The position numbers were made by a program, and so were the translations under genes. The notes beneath the pieces are model-generated. The model did no database searches and was not told where the DNA came from. It saw nothing but the letters and a program-made list of their open reading frames with translations. From Urechis unicinctus (lineage: Eukaryota; Annelida; Polychaeta; Xenopneusta; Urechidae), in the NCBI GenBank assembly GCA_034190875.2, contig CM067356.1:17670206-17734205 (forward strand): a DNA stretch of 64,000 nt. The letters run 5' to 3'. This document shows, one piece after another, positions 42,400 to 57,660 of the stretch; the stretch's first letter is position 1, and each line of letters starts with the position of its first letter.

Positions 42400-44468
42400 A
42401 GCCTCTATGAACTGCAGGCGCACAAAACCAATGGCAGATGACGTTGGTCATTAGGCCAACGAATAACAGCTATTATACAATACACATACTTCATTACTGT
42501 CTGCAACACTAATGAGATAACAAACCGTGTGCTATCATGTAAAGGACCACTGCTGTGATTCACAGTGCCATGAAAATAATCGTTATTGCTGGCGCCTCTG
42601 ACCATGTCATTAATAGGTGTCTCTGTGCATACGTCATCTGTACAATTAATAGAAAAGCCTGTTATTCTAAGGGAGGACATGCATAACCGAATTGCATGAC
42701 ATACCTGGATCCTCCTTCCCGGCCCATCAGACGAAACGCGTCCATATTTACTTCCTTACTCGTAAGCATTCATTGAGTGGTGTGGGTGTTTCATAAGATC
42801 AATCTAAGGACTGCTTTCGACAGCTGCACGACCACAACAATCGGCGTAACGTCGCATTCCTGACAAAACAACTTACCTACACGGTGATTTAGTCAGCATT
42901 ATTATGCTTATCTTTCACAAGGCCAGCTGCATTGAATGTGGTGAATACCGAATCAACGTAAAAGCCATGCAGACGGATTAAATTGGACTTACAAAATCAA
43001 AGCTCTTCCAATTATGGGGTCAAAAATAAGGCAAACAGGATTGTTCTTCTTCTTCGTTTGCAATTGTTATTCCGCTTCTCTGAAATAATACTTCGAAATA
43101 GTCATGCCGGATGCGAGCAAACACAGCTGATTTCATCATGTCTGTCAATAGATTACTATGCAGTCTTTGTTGGTATTGCTGCTGGCATTGGAAATCTCAA
43201 AAATGTGTGTGTTTTTCTAATGCTTGCATGTAATTGTGATTTTATTAGCTTTTCAAAAAGCATTCAACGGCAACCCACTATTGCATTTTGAATGGCATCA
43301 AGTTTCGTTATGTGTTGGTTCCTAATAACTCTTCTTAGAGTATATTGTACATCAGTTACTCAACCCTTTAATGTCGTAGTGAGGAATAATGTAGGCCATT
43401 AAACAAACCGCGTTCCATGTAGTGTGAGCGTATGGTGACCAACTCATTAGTGAAATAGATGTCGATCCACTAGATAGGGGAAGACATTACCTGTCTACCT
43501 CGATGATATGTGAGCAGTTCCACATTTTGCAGTAGATATAAGTATGTTTTTGAAATAATTCGCCACGAGTTTAAGACGTTATCCGTAATATCAGGGAACG
43601 GAAAAACACCTGTATCGTTTGGCCAGATGCTGTTTCAATGACAGCAGCCCTATTGTTGCTCTAAGATAGGGAGATATATGCGGTACTCCCTCAGTGAGAA
43701 GAAACACAAAACAGGCTCTGCAATGAATCAGTCAATGACAGTATTCATCCGAGAAACTAATCAGGCATACACTTCTGGCTATTGTCCTAAAGGACAATGT
43801 GGGAGGCCGCAGAGCAAACACATTTGTTTGCTCTTTATTAAGGCTTAATCAAGTTAGATAATATTGATATTTCCAGTGCTCAGCAACATAGCAGCACCAA
43901 TCACCGAGCAGAACATGCGACCAAACATCATGCAATTCACAACACACCCAAATGTTTCATACACCACGAACAGATCAACAATTTTATTTGGAAATATTCT
44001 ATATAAGGACGTAATGGAAGTTGGTGTTCGATATGCTTAAACGTAGGTAAACATTTATTATCTCAGGTAATATGAACGGCAATACAAGTTGAAGCTTTGT
44101 GAAGCCTCTACATGTGCTCATGAGCCTGGTTTTGTGCATTGTGTCATTCTTTACGAGCCAGCATGTGAGATGATCATGCCGATATCGGTTTAAAATAGAA
44201 TCGCAATATCTATGTATTTTAGCAATGTCAAACGGCTCCCATTTAATATACGGCCGCAATTAAATTAAGTACACCATTATTGGATAGTTGCGTTTGTCTT
44301 GTGTGGCTGGTGTGTGCCAAAAAAATCATCATTTGATAGCTGTGTAAAAACTCCCAGCAGTTACCTTCGATGAATGATGTATAATGTTGCTTTTTGTATA
44401 GCATTTACAGAACGCGTCAATGCTGAACTAAAAGAGCTACCTGGAAAATATTCCTAACATTCATAATT
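42400..44468. repeat. Worn monomer relics at the left edge of the right array
   Basis: 42,541-42,596 (GGACCACTGCTG, CACAGTGCC, GTTATTGCTGGC) matches the X block near 1,526-1,573. 43,640-43,800 (TTGTTGCTCTAAG, GAGATATATGCGGTA) matches Z1 near 11,428-11,560, and 44,347-44,440 (CCAGCAGTTACC, CGATGAATGA) matches Z1 near 11,906-12,000. These are old members of the monomer family. No gene seen. Confidence 0.6.
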
Positions 44469-47400
44469 GCTTTATGCAAAACTTACATCACATGCAGTCC
44501 GCAACTTGAAGCAAGTATAAATCAGAAAGCTTGAAAGTGGTATTGTAGCAGCCACCATAAAGGTGTTACAAAGATATCGCCTGGTTGTGGGCTTCAGTGA
44601 GACGCCACAATGTTACCAGGTCTGGAAGACGAGGCGTTATGGCCACAATAGCAACCAAATAAGATCATACAATCATTCTAAAATTCTAATTAAGCGCCTC
44701 ATAATAACGAATAACGGCTGGCACGGAATTTGTGCACGTAATTCCTACTAAGGTTAAAAACGTACATCATGCTCTATTGAAACACCATATCAATAATATG
44801 ACCACCTATCACACAGAGTCGTGATCGAGGAGGGTCATGCACAACAATAATCTCCATATTACTCGATGTACTACATCAAACTATCAAATGCCAAGATAAT
44901 TTTTGCGACATATTTGGACCCTTTCGTTATATCAATAACAATGGAAATGATTATTTTTATTGCTACCAATAATCAAGTTGTGATCATTGGTGTAGTGATT
45001 GTGAAGTAATTGTGGTTGTAGTTCCATCATCTGCTGAAGACGCAAGCCCCCAAAAGGTTTTTACGGACCGCATTCATTTATGGTATCCGCTACAAACGTA
45101 GATGTTGAAGAATATATCATTGAAAATGGACATGGAGTGTTTGTGTTTTTTCAAATGCATGTCTCCGTCTCTCTTAGACGGGAGTGTTACAAAACTACTG
45201 CACAAAATGATCATCATATGTAGGCACATAATGGCATGCAGCATTCGTGCATGTCTTGGTGAACACGTGTTAGCTTACACCCTATGAACATTTCCCTGCC
45301 ATGAAAGACGACATTAACCGCTTATCATGGTTACCATAAAAATGGCAAGCATATGTATGAACAGCCGCTCGTTAGCTTCTCAGCGCATTTTAGTATGCTG
45401 TGAGCTGGCATTTATACAAGCCAATGCCGACTTTAGCTTTAAACCATCAACTTCTTTATAGCACTTGTTGGTGGCATAATATATAATGGTAATTAGAATG
45501 CAAATACAGTACATAATCATTGAATATTCATTCAAATTGAAATAAATCCGGCGGAGAAGAGCATCAATCGTTTCTGTTTGCTATTACATTTCCACTGTTG
45601 TATTATGACGACAATTCCACTGTTGCATGTTTGCTACAATTTGATTCCGGCTACAACAGCGAAATAACTAAAATCCCATAGTTGCTCTTATGACTACAAA
45701 TCAATATTCATCTAGGCCACTGAGATAAACAGAACCACAAATCATACGTTGCCTAGATGCAAGATGAAGTCGTCATGCACGAAGCTAATTGAGCTTTCAG
45801 ATTTATCAGTCTTGTTGCTATTGCCTTGTGTCACCTAAAAAGACAATGAGGCATATTTATTAACACCCATGTTCGCTTTGTTCTCTTATAATATTCAATC
45901 AAGTTAACCGTGGCAGTGTCACTCGTCGGTGTGTAATGTAATTTGATGGATTTTATGTAACTTTACGCAAGGGTTCACGCGTTTGTGCTGTAGCGCAGGG
46001 TTATACGTATTTACTATACACGGGATTTGAGGCAGCTCTGCTGTACAAATAAGCTAAATCGTCATCCTTCAGCTTGAACGAGCAAATGTATAATTCTTAC
46101 AAAAGATCTGAAAATCAACTTGTTGGAGGATCATGCAATCCTTGGAATACTGAGCAGTTTGGCTATTTGGTGTATACTGCAAACATTGAAAGCAGAGGGT
46201 GTTGAAGCGACAAACAGGTTACTGTCGGTAATTTGCCGAAAAAGCATGAACAAAACTCTGGTGAATACTGTTTACTGTTAGTATATCATTATTAAATTGA
46301 CGGAAGCCATTAAATATTTTGTTAAAAAACATCTGAGTGAATTGCGGGCAGTCGTTGCAAGATCGGTTACTCTCGTGGACTGGTGCATCATTGACATATA
46401 TCAAGTCATAGCAAACACTTTTGAAGCATGCGCAACATATGTCATATGTGATATATGCATTACACAAGCATATAACCAGCACATAAATAAAGTTGGACGT
46501 TTCCACATTTATACGTTGCAACTTGATTTCGGAGGCACCTGAATTAGAAATAAATGTTATGTTTTTCTGGGAAGCTATAATAATTTTGAGATTAAATTCA
46601 AACCAACTGTGCAACTATTGTGTTGTGTGCGATAACAATGAACTTTTCAGTTATAATTCTCTGCATAATTGACCAACATCAAATAACGTCTTCCCCCTAA
46701 TTATCCCCAATAGAGTGCTGTAGCGAAAAATTTCCAACCGGTAAGAATGGCTTAGCAAATACATAATGTGAATGCCATTGTCCACTTGCATAGCAGCAGA
46801 AATGCTTCTGACTTCCAACAGTTATAGGCCCTCCGTATAATGCAGGAGCTATTATGACGGCAGCAGTTGTCTGACTGCATCAATTTTGCTTTCAGGGCGT
46901 GCTGTTCAATATCACAAGCACCGACCCATGGTTATAAGACATTAATGCGCTCAGCCATCAAGCCATCCCACCGCTACACAGATAAGGATTTACAACAGTT
47001 TTCACTTCATGTGTTGTTTTGGTTATAGGTCTCATACATAATCATGGTTTATCAAAACACAGCCTATTCGTACGTTCGTTGTGGGATACTTGCATACCAT
47101 ATGCTCTGAGTGCTCTCAACGATGATGTATTTCTTTAGATATATAATGTTTATACATGCACAATATAAATATGGTGTTTTCATATATTTCCTTCAAGCAG
47201 AGTTTATCCGTAAAATTATCCAGCGAGAGATACTGTTCACATTTTGGAGGCAACATAACAAACCCATAACACCACCACAGACAACATGCGCGTTATATGT
47301 TTTATGTGTCATACATGTAATACAGGCGTAACACAGGCATGTACAATACTCCATCTAATAATAAGCATACCCCAGGAGCTCCTTGCGGACCTTCTGTTGA

Positions 47401-48093
47401 CAAGAATTCGACTCATTAGATGATAATACGAACCAAACAATGTAATAAACAAACGTAAACGTAATAAAACACAGAGTTATGTTAACACAGACTCAACTTA
47501 TTTCCGGTGGGCGATTTTATGAATAGAATTGCTGTACACGAGTGATACAAAAATTATATTACCAAATATTGATTTGTTTTTCAAAATTGCATTTTAATCA
47601 GTTTACTCATTTCACCAGACATTCAGTATGGTATGAAGTGGCAGAATGAACCATTAATGTAAGATCATATTTACCAGTTGATGTAGCGTGATGCGTCAAA
47701 CTCAGTTGTTACTGATTTATAACGAAAATGTCATTAAATGTAATGGATATTATCATAAATGACAAAATGGTGCAACAAAGGCAACATTTTCGTGTATGTC
47801 GCTTTGCATCCTAAGTGTGGTTAAGATCTTTTCTCTCTCAATTACTTACCAACTGTTCTGCTGGCCCCTTTCTTCAGAGAGAAACGCTACCCCGCAATCG
47901 GCAACTCATCGTCGTTATATATACAAACCTCCGGCTATAGTGCACAATTGGACGTGATTGTCATGTGTGGATGTGACGCGGGGCATGATACGAACCAATT
48001 AACATGATGTGACGAGTTTCCGTCGTATAATTCAAAGGCCGATGTGCAATTGACATATACGTCTTGTTTACTGCAGTCGTGAGATTTATACCT
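44469..48093. repeat. Tandem monomer block Y2
   Basis: Near-identical copy of Y1 but with an extra ~536 bases at 45,104-45,639. L1 (diverged) near 45,245, L2 near 46,838, L3 near 47,368, L4 near 47,994. Joined to X3 at the same base as Y1 is joined to X2. Confidence 0.85.
45104..45639. repeat. Y2 segment missing from Y1
   Basis: Contains a diverged L1 region (GTGTTAGCTTACACC near 45,266) in the place L1 occupies in other monomers, so it is ancestral sequence lost from Y1 rather than an insertion. The ends carry no target duplication or inverted repeats; Y1 has a three-base filler (CTG) at the join. Confidence 0.6.
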
Positions 48094-51000
48094 CACCAAT
48101 ATGTATTTATATATGAATCGCCATTATAAGTGGCCATGCAGCTTTGTATGTCTAAATGAATTCGCGTCTGCATACACCTGATGAACACCTTGGAAATTTG
48201 TTTCTGAATATCTATAATTGATTAAGATACCTCGTGTTCACAAGTATTATTAAGAAAAAGGCAGGCAGGTTTAAGAAGAATACAGCTCCAATGTAGCCAC
48301 TCGTACGCTACTTATTACATTTTCGTAAAAGGCTAGCTCTATGAGCAGCATGTATCAAACCAACCTCGTGTATAATTCAAAACCACCAGTTTATCCATAG
48401 AACTTGTTGAAAGCTCTGATGGCACCACTTAATCCCTCCATTATCTTATAAAACCAGTATTAGATTTCCAATTACAGCACGCAAGCTGCTGTTTAAATAC
48501 AGGCAATTTAAATAAATGGCCTCCACCCACTGTACTGCATTCGAACAATGATACACGGAGATTCCAGGCTTAAAAGAGACCGGCTCTTAGGCGTTCCTGT
48601 ATATGAGCCTGCATTTTACCTTTGTCCTTTCCAGTGACCGACTGGCACAAAACCATTTGTCACTTGAGTCGTCACAAGGACACTAATCACGCATCCACTA
48701 ATGAAATGTGAAATATATACATACTGTGAATGATTATCTCTTTGCATGCAAATAGAACATCCTCCTCACAAACTCTTTTGGCACGATTTGAAAAAGCGAC
48801 CTAGAAGCAGCGGGTCATGAACAATACACATCGACGCAATATAGAAGACGATGCATACAAATAATTTCCTAATCAAAATATTCTTGCCACGGCAAGCCGC
48901 TTGTTACATGTGCTAGTCTTACTAAGACAATATTAAGCTCATTGCTGTTTAACCTATTATACTTAATTGTATTCGGACGATCTACACTTCTCTTTTGACA
49001 AAGTGATTCAATGTTTATCGCATGTTAACGATTTATAACAATCCATACCAATCATTATTTACTGCACTTAAGCAAGCAATACCATGAACTATTGAGATTG
49101 CTCAGGAACGCTACTTCCTATAACAATTATGTTCCCATATGTTTCATAATGTTTGATCACATCATACATCTGTTATCAGTCTCTGCATGTTGTATGAACA
49201 TCCGCTATATTCGACTTGCTTCATTTTACAAATTGGAATAGTCACAAACACAGACGAATGATAACATGGACTGCTATGCTGATGTTGCAGTTGGTGTCTC
49301 ACAATACTGTAGTACAAGCCATATAGTTGCTAACGCATTTCCATGTAACTGCTCAGGAAAGTACTTCTACGATTATAATTGCTTGTGTCTCCCTCCTCAT
49401 ATCAGTGCTTTATTGTTTTGTAACACCAAGTCTTAGATATGATGACGGCTGGTTAATTAGAGCGACAAATTTGCATCCAAGGATACACTGACAAGCTATT
49501 CCAGATCTGACAACCTTCATTTCGGCAAAACAATAACAATTATAATTCCCGTTGTACTATATTCTTTCGTTTGTCTATCATGTTTCACTAACGAGCTAAC
49601 ATACCTAATGATATCTCTTTAAGGACCACTGCTGGAATCACAGTGCCGTAGAAACACTGTTATTGCTGGCCGGCATATCCTAACCGTATGTTATACACGC
49701 AAGTGCTTTTGAGCATATAACACCCATACTTACTTGATTAAGCTCATATCCTTTACATGTGAAACACACAATACTCAACAAATAAATACAAAGAGCACAT
49801 TATGAAAAGAATGACCATCCATGCCACTTTGTCTCCCATAACTCAAAACTTGCAATAGATGTGTTAGGCGATAACAAATGTATTACGCGAGCATATTTGC
49901 CGCACACCAATACTGATGACACTTCTTTAACTTGAATGTACACTTAGACTGAGGCGCCTGTTTTAGCTTGTAATCGAGGGGACAATTACCATTCAAGGTA
50001 ACACCAAACACGTATTTAATATTTTTTTGATACCGTTTGTCATCTGACCATATTTCCTCCAATCGAGGTTCATCCTCTGAAGTGTGATTGCAAATAACTC
50101 ATAAGCAAATTTCCATAAACTAATACTCTGATGATCAGAGGAGATTGTAATTATCTCAGAGGAAAGTGCAATGATCAAATCATAAGTACCTTTTTGCCTA
50201 CTCTATTTCCATTCATAAGAGACAGATTAGCTCAGAAAACGAATATGTTGTTCCTCTTTATAGAAATTATGCCCATTATTAGGACACAATTTGAGCCCAC
50301 CTGTGACCTCGTTTTACCTTAACCATAATGCCTTCTTGCTGCTTCTCTAATACAGATCACAGAGATTGCATGTTGTTCAAGAGACAAACATCATTCGTCC
50401 TAGTAAATCGGCGTCATGGATTTCTAAAATTGATCAAAATGTATCCATCGTATAAGAATGGCCAGGTGCGTACATTAGGTGAATGCAGTCGACCGTTTCT
50501 TACGCCAATTATGGACATTATTATGCACCAGCTAACCAGCTACATGTTTCAGGTGTTACAATGATTTCATCAGTTATCAGACTGCGTCAATAACCTGTAT
50601 TACTCTGCGGCGAGTGCTCGTCAATATCACTGGCACCAACCGCCATTACAGTCACACCTTGCAGCGCTCAATTGACAAGCCGTATTACCGCAAAGCAGAT
50701 CAGTTAAGTTTTCATTTCATATAATATTTTGGTTGAGTGAGCTAATCATGCACAGGTTCGTTCGTTGATATGCCGTTTCTTGATATATGCTTCCAGTGAT
50801 TATGTATCTCAAAATACTATTCTAAAATAGCACAACGATTTCTGGACATCTGATGGAGCTCTCATTTATCGATTGGGATATTTCATTTAAGCACAAGTTT
50901 CATCCGTTAACATTCAGCAAGAGATGCCGTGCATTCCCTAGAGGCAACTCATTTGACACATACAGAACCATATGTTTATATGCCATACGTTCATCACACA

Positions 51001-51164
51001 TGCATACTCTCTGCACATCAATCCTCATGGAAGCTTCTACACACTCACCTTGCTGCCCGAGGCGCCTACATTATTCTTACGACGACAAGCTGTCAGTTGT
51101 CATTAAAGATAATTCAGCCTGCCAAGTTGACCTTTCATATGATAATTGAGCAGCAACATTACGC
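48094..51164. repeat. Tandem monomer block X3
   Basis: Third X block; L1 near 48,166, L2 near 50,580. Flanked by Y2 and Z2 exactly as X2 is by Y1 and Z1. Confidence 0.85.
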
Positions 51165-54100
51165 CATTACCCTACACAATATCATAATAAGCATACTCCC
51201 AGTGGCTTCCTGTTGCCAGATGTGATGTACATTCTGTTTATTGATATGTGACGCACTCAATGATAAATACTATACAAAATCAGATGTAATTAAACAAAGA
51301 ATTACGTCTATATAGAAGTACATTACTCTACGTTATGTCCAGACATTTACCATGGTATGCAGTGACAGAGTGAAACAAGTATGTCCGACCATATCTAATC
51401 AAGGCTCATCTCGCTCTAACCGAATGGAACTGGACAATCAGAGTCACAACGTGCGACCTTCTTACATTGTATCGTATCAACTTGAATGTGCCATACGCCA
51501 TGATTGTTATCATTGATATCCAATCACCTGTTTACATTGATGTGCTGCACATGTAAAATCAATGTTGTTTCGATGTTCAGATAAACTTGCTACTAGCATT
51601 AATCGTGTGTTTACGTGACTGCCTGGTGTGTCGATGACAGAGAGCGTGGAACAAACCAATTACCATGATGTGACGAGTGTCCGTCGTATATTTCAAAGGC
51701 CGTCGTATATTTCAGTGATGCAACATACACATTATCTATACAGTCACGTACAACAATGCCATTCTTGTTTGACTTTTGATGTATTATTTGACTTAACTGT
51801 GTATGGATGGTTGGAAAGAATCATATATCTGCATGGATATAAACATCACCATTAATAGTGGGCACATGTGGCCATGCAAGTAGGTATGTATTAATGAATT
51901 CGCGTCAGCATACACCTGATGAGCATCTCGATAATTTGGCAAAATATCTGGAATTGAACATGATATATCGTGTCCACAAGTATTATCAAGAAGAAAACAC
52001 CTCCAATATAGCCACTCGTGCGCTACTTATTGCATGTGTCACACGAAGGCAGTTTTCACAAAACCATGTACACAAACCTTTATGTGGTTCGGACCGTTAT
52101 TCCGGCCAAAAAATAATAGCCAGGTAAGGTAACCAAACAAAGTGATGTAAGGCACATTATCGTTATTATCTGCAGCTGCAGAGGATGATTTGTACGTCTA
52201 TCTATTATTTTATTCAAATGCGTTAACAAGCGTCGTGCTCTCAAATAAGCCATTCTTACGAAATTCGCGTTGTGCATTCAATATTTACGTAATAACTGAT
52301 ATAAATCTACCTCTTTTTTCAAGTAACTATTGTTCCGCTTGTGACCTAAGCGTATGTAACAAGATAACCAAGATTCATAAACAATATTGTCTAACAATAA
52401 ACCAAAACGTGGTAGAACGTTTTGTACGCGTTCGTTCTACGATGACGTCACCTTAAACAGCCAAATGAGATGAATCATGGTTAATGTGAATTTGTGAATG
52501 ACTCGCCGCACAGAGGTTCGGGTGCAGATGAGGTTGACGGCTGGTCACTTGTCTTACGCTTTTTGAAAGGTGGCGCATTTGTTAAATCCGCATGAATTGT
52601 TGCATTTAGCCCCAATATAAATCGAAAATAAAAGTATTAAACTAAAGTCCTATGACTACAGCAAGCTTGTAATCCTCTGACTAGAATGTTCCACAACCGG
52701 GTTATTGCAGAGAACAGATAACCAATAATAAGCGTTCTAGATTTCTCTCTTTGAAAACCAGTGAAACAAACACTCTTCCATTATTAGAATGATCGCATAG
52801 AGTTACAAATCAGTCTCATGATATAATCCTGTCAATACATCAGAAATCCAGCCATTCAGTCTGTAACTCTGAAATCAGCGACCTTAAACATTGATTCGTT
52901 CATGACTGCAATCCATTTGTTGCTCTAAGCCAGTGAGATATATGCGTTATTCAGTGGGCAGAAACCCAAACCATGTAATGCACAGATTCAGCCAGTAGCA
53001 ATAGTGATCCCTGACACTGGACAGGCACAAACAGGCTCATATATGCGATACAATGTTACGCATTTGACATCTCACCCAACTGTTCCATATTCCAGGAACA
53101 ACTCACTTTTGTTCCATAAGCAAGTATATGTTTTCTGCGCATTAACACAGGTAAACATTAATCAACATTAGATTTTAAGGGTCCCAGGTGTACAAAGGTA
53201 ATTTGGTTTATCCTGCGTTTAAGTTATCTGCAATAGTTAGCAGTGACTGACCCCTTCCATGTAGTGACTGCCGAAAATTATTTTGTATACGATGATGGGA
53301 TAATGCTATGCTGAGATGGGATGTCAGAAATTGCTCCTGTCGGTTGTTGCTGGTCTGTAACGAACACACCATCGTTTTATGGCTGTATAAGAAGCTCCAG
53401 CAGTTACCTCCGATGAATGACGTACACTGTCTGTGATGCATAACATTGAAAACACAATCGGGGCTTCATTCATATGAGCTTCCTTAACAATGAAGACTAA
53501 AATGCACGGTATTCATCATGGCTTTCCAAATACATCTAATAAAAGCCATCCTTTGCTTGACTCTTCAGTCCATGCATCTGTGTTGGATGAAACTACAATT
53601 GACAAGAGTGTGCATGAGTAGAGTAATATTTAATGGACGCGCTGAATACATCTGGCAATATGTGCATCTGACATATTGCACATGATTATCCGTCCCTTTA
53701 GTGTATGCTTCACTCCAAAATATCTGTTCCTTTTAAAACTGCATTCCTTCTCATGGTGCCTTGGCAGCAATAACCACACCCACAGACTTCAGCTGGTTTA
53801 CATCACCCTAGCTCTAATCTCAGTGGATGTGGCTGAACATTCGATGAGTGTACTTTGATACTTCCCTGCGATTCATTCCCCCAATTAGAAAGATTGAGAT
53901 TGAAACCAGTCGCCATGTGGTGCGCCTGCTGTTGGCAATGTATATGATCTCTTCATAGACGGTGTGTTCTTAAAATGACCAACAGCAAGAAACGCAATGC
54001 AAACAACGCGCCGTCATTGGCTTCAGTAAAGACGAAAAGGTATTTGCCACAACGCAAATAAATGGCCCATCGCATACACACTGCTCACGTTGTCCATTGT

Positions 54101-55117
54101 ACACAACCTGAGCCTTGCACGTGTCTGCCGTACAACAATAACGGACCTTACATTACATCACATATATAATGCAGGAGTTATCATGCTGCTGCCATATACC
54201 CACATCAATATTACCCCAAGAGGAGCGCCGGTCAACATCGACAGCAGTAGTGCCAGATGTGAATGTGTTTGTTAACGTCTGTGGGTGTGTGCTTGTTGGC
54301 GTGGGTGTTTATATGTGTTGTATGCATTTCAGGTTATGTTATGTTGTGAGGTGATGTTTGTACTCCCCGCTTGGATAAAACGCACATTTGTAGCTGCGGT
54401 TATTCATCAATTGTCACATATAAGCACACAAGTAAAACGGAATAGCTCGACATTTGCAAATTAATATTATGATACATCTGCTTATGTTCCTATAACGTGA
54501 TGCATCATATAATATAAAAACGCTAATTAGGATATACATTTGGCAAAGATGCCACATACTACAGTGACAGTAACGCACGTACAGGACGGACAACGCACGT
54601 ACATCACAGATAACGAGCGTACAACACAGAAGTAAAGCGTGAAAACATCCCACAAGTGTATTGTATGTACGTCAGCACTGACGGCAGCTTCTGCACCGAC
54701 TTGTTTAACATCTCTGTATTGGTTTACTTTGCCAACTCCATAAGTAATCATGCAATGAGCTGTTGACACGTGAATCGTATTGTAACCTATCAACTCCTTC
54801 CTTTCATCTAGAAATGACCAGCCACCATGCTAGATATGCCTTAACAATACACTATGACACGAAGCGTTTGGCGCTCACTCCATATTACTCGTTGGTGTAT
54901 GTGTAGCTGCTGAAATCTGGATTTATCTATAACCGTTAAAGTCGTGAGTTATCTTTAGTTCTTTTGGCCGCTATCGCCACGTTATACTAGAATTTACTGT
55001 TAATATCATAACAATAAATTATTCAATTGTCGTCAACATATATAAGCACTCAAATAAAGCAAAGTAGCACGACGTTTTCAAGCGCTTGTTCTGATACATC
55101 TGCTATTTTTCTCAGGT
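51165..55117. repeat. Tandem monomer block Z2
   Basis: Near-identical copy of Z1, with small insertions or deletions (for example ~50 extra bases near 51,380 and ~36 bases absent near 52,590). L3 near 51,183, L4 near 51,654, L1 near 51,898, L2 near 54,172. Homology with Z1 ends at CTCAGGT. Confidence 0.85.
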
Positions 55118-55629
55118 TCAGCATAAAATATTAATCAGCTTATTTATACGCACAAAAAACTATGGCGAAAGGCGGTTTGTGAAGTATAAATGCAACACAC
55201 AAGCATAGATTCTGCTCACGATTACTTGTGGAATCTTGTATTCTTTTTTGACACTTCTTTCTGTCTGGTTGAATTATCCAACATTATCTACTTTGTAGAT
55301 TAATCAACATCATTGTTCTTCACTTGTGCGGCATAAGTTGTAATTCCATCAGACATCACTATGGTGTAAGGTGACCAAATGAGCCAACAATGCCAGACCA
55401 CATTAATTGTTTTTACTTGGTAATGTATATTGATTTGAGACAAGTGAATATTGAAGCATTTTCATGATGTGTCATGATGTCGTAGGACATATGGTCGGCA
55501 TAGAGTGACTCGTGATGCAAATATGTTTGCTGCTTAATGCGGTGCAAGGAATTAGACAAGACGAGACGATCTGACACACAAATAAACCAAAGATATGACT
55601 ATAACTTGCCTCTTGCTCAATTTGAAGCT
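55118..55629. other. Linker with a diverged Y-like segment
   Basis: The stretch near 55,345-55,390 (CATCAGACATCACTATGGTGTAAGGTG) resembles Y1 near 6,110-6,145. Otherwise unrecognised. Confidence 0.4.
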
Positions 55630-55945
55630 AGTAATAGATAAAGCTTATCTGAGTAACAGATAAATAGTATATGAGTAACAGGTAAAACGTATCTGAGTAA
55701 CAGGTAAAACGCATCTGAGAAACAAATAAACCGTATCTGAGTAACAGGTAAAACGCGTCTGAGGAAAAGGTAAACGCATCTGAGTAACAAGTAAACGCAT
55801 CTGAGTAAAAGGTAAAACGTATCTGAGTAACAGGTAAAACGCATCTGAGTAAAAGATAAACGCATGTGAGTAACAGGTAAACGTATCTGAGTAAGAGGTA
55901 CAAGGTATTTGAGTTAACAGGTAAAACGTACTTTAGTAAAGAATA
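55630..55945. repeat. ~21-bp minisatellite carrying splice-donor-like cores
   Basis: About 14 copies of a 20-23-base unit with consensus ATCTGAGTAACAGGTAAAACG. Several units contain CAGGTAAAAC, a near-perfect 5' splice-site sequence on the plus strand. Open minus-strand frames (82 and 91 codons) follow from the repeat and are not called. Confidence 0.93.
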
Positions 55946-56114
55946 ATCTTCTGTAGCACCAACTACGCCGTACGCAAGTCAAGGGCTTCATGATGCAGAT
56001 TGCCGTCCGTATAAATTTTCCCTAAGCCTGCAATTCCAAACAAATATAAATGTCAGCATAAACCTATCCTCCGGTGATCTCATAACAAATAGATTGCAAT
56101 ACCTTCTCAACGTG
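55946..56114. other. Short linker before W1
   Basis: No feature recognised. Confidence 0.4.
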
Positions 56115-56942
56115 TAACATAACCAACTTTCGCTGCACATCGCAGCAATACATAAGAAGACCGGTGTACGAACTTTTGTTTTACAGTCTGTAAAAGCCTC
56201 CTTCAGCGAAATGTAATGACCAGATGAGTGGCATCGATGGACCACAAGTCGCCCAACAGCATACCTCAAAGTTGATGGAATACAAAGCCAATGAAGAATA
56301 TATGTGCCGGTATATTCTACTAAAGTACTCATTTTCACGAATCTGAATGGATAGTTCTCATTCCCATCATGAGTAACACGTAAGGTGAAGCTATTTAGGA
56401 ATCATTATACAGTTCAAAACAGTTAATTGCTCAGATTGATGGCTTCAAAAGTTATCATGCAGCTATACATGTGCCTTTTCCTCTGAATACATTCAATATA
56501 AAAAACGTGCAGAGGCCAGAATTCATCAGACGACATATGCTACACAGTACCGTCTTCTTGTTATAGCAGCGCAATGCCGATAGTTTAAAGATGCACTCAA
56601 ATATAACACAATATCGTCACCTCGTTGAGGCTTTCTATTTGCAGTCCAATATATATTCAGGCACTTTTCAAGTTTATCTTGCAGATATGGAGACATAGCA
56701 ACATATTTTCTTGGAACTTGTAATGAATCAATAATCTACAAACATAATCAGCAAGCGTTCCGAGGTTTAGAAGTAATTGAGATCCCGGATGACGTAATTG
56801 CAATGCATAATCGTGACACTTATTTAAATGATACCATGTGGTGCTGCTATTTAATTGTTCTCACTCATCGCACTCGACGCAAAAAGGTGAATTGTTTCGT
56901 AGTTCAAAGTCCATTGCAATATATGTGCACCTAGAAAGCTTA

Positions 56943-57023
56943 ATGCGCATATTAATTTTGTTGCTTTTTGGTTGGGTTTTGCTCACAAGGGTTGATACCG
57001 CAGTCTATAGAACAACGCTGAGA
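56943..57023 (+). CDS. Candidate signal-peptide exon in W1 (hypothetical)
   Basis: An ATG opens a frame reading [20 protein letters not shown], a textbook signal sequence: a basic residue, a leucine-rich core and a small residue at a possible cleavage site. The W2 copy (60,999) keeps it with one Ile-to-Ser change. Several GT sites follow, but no partner exon is proven, and the frame runs into an AT microsatellite. A decayed or unfinished secreted or membrane gene is possible; chance is not excluded. Confidence 0.3.
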
Positions 57024-57058
57024 TGGCAAAATAACAATATCAAACGCAAACGTTATTA

Positions 57059-57660
<602 letters not shown>

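Noticed and set aside
55617-55903. 82- and 91-codon Leu/Tyr/Cys-rich minus-strand frames
   Set aside because: Two overlapping open frames arise from the 21-base minisatellite.
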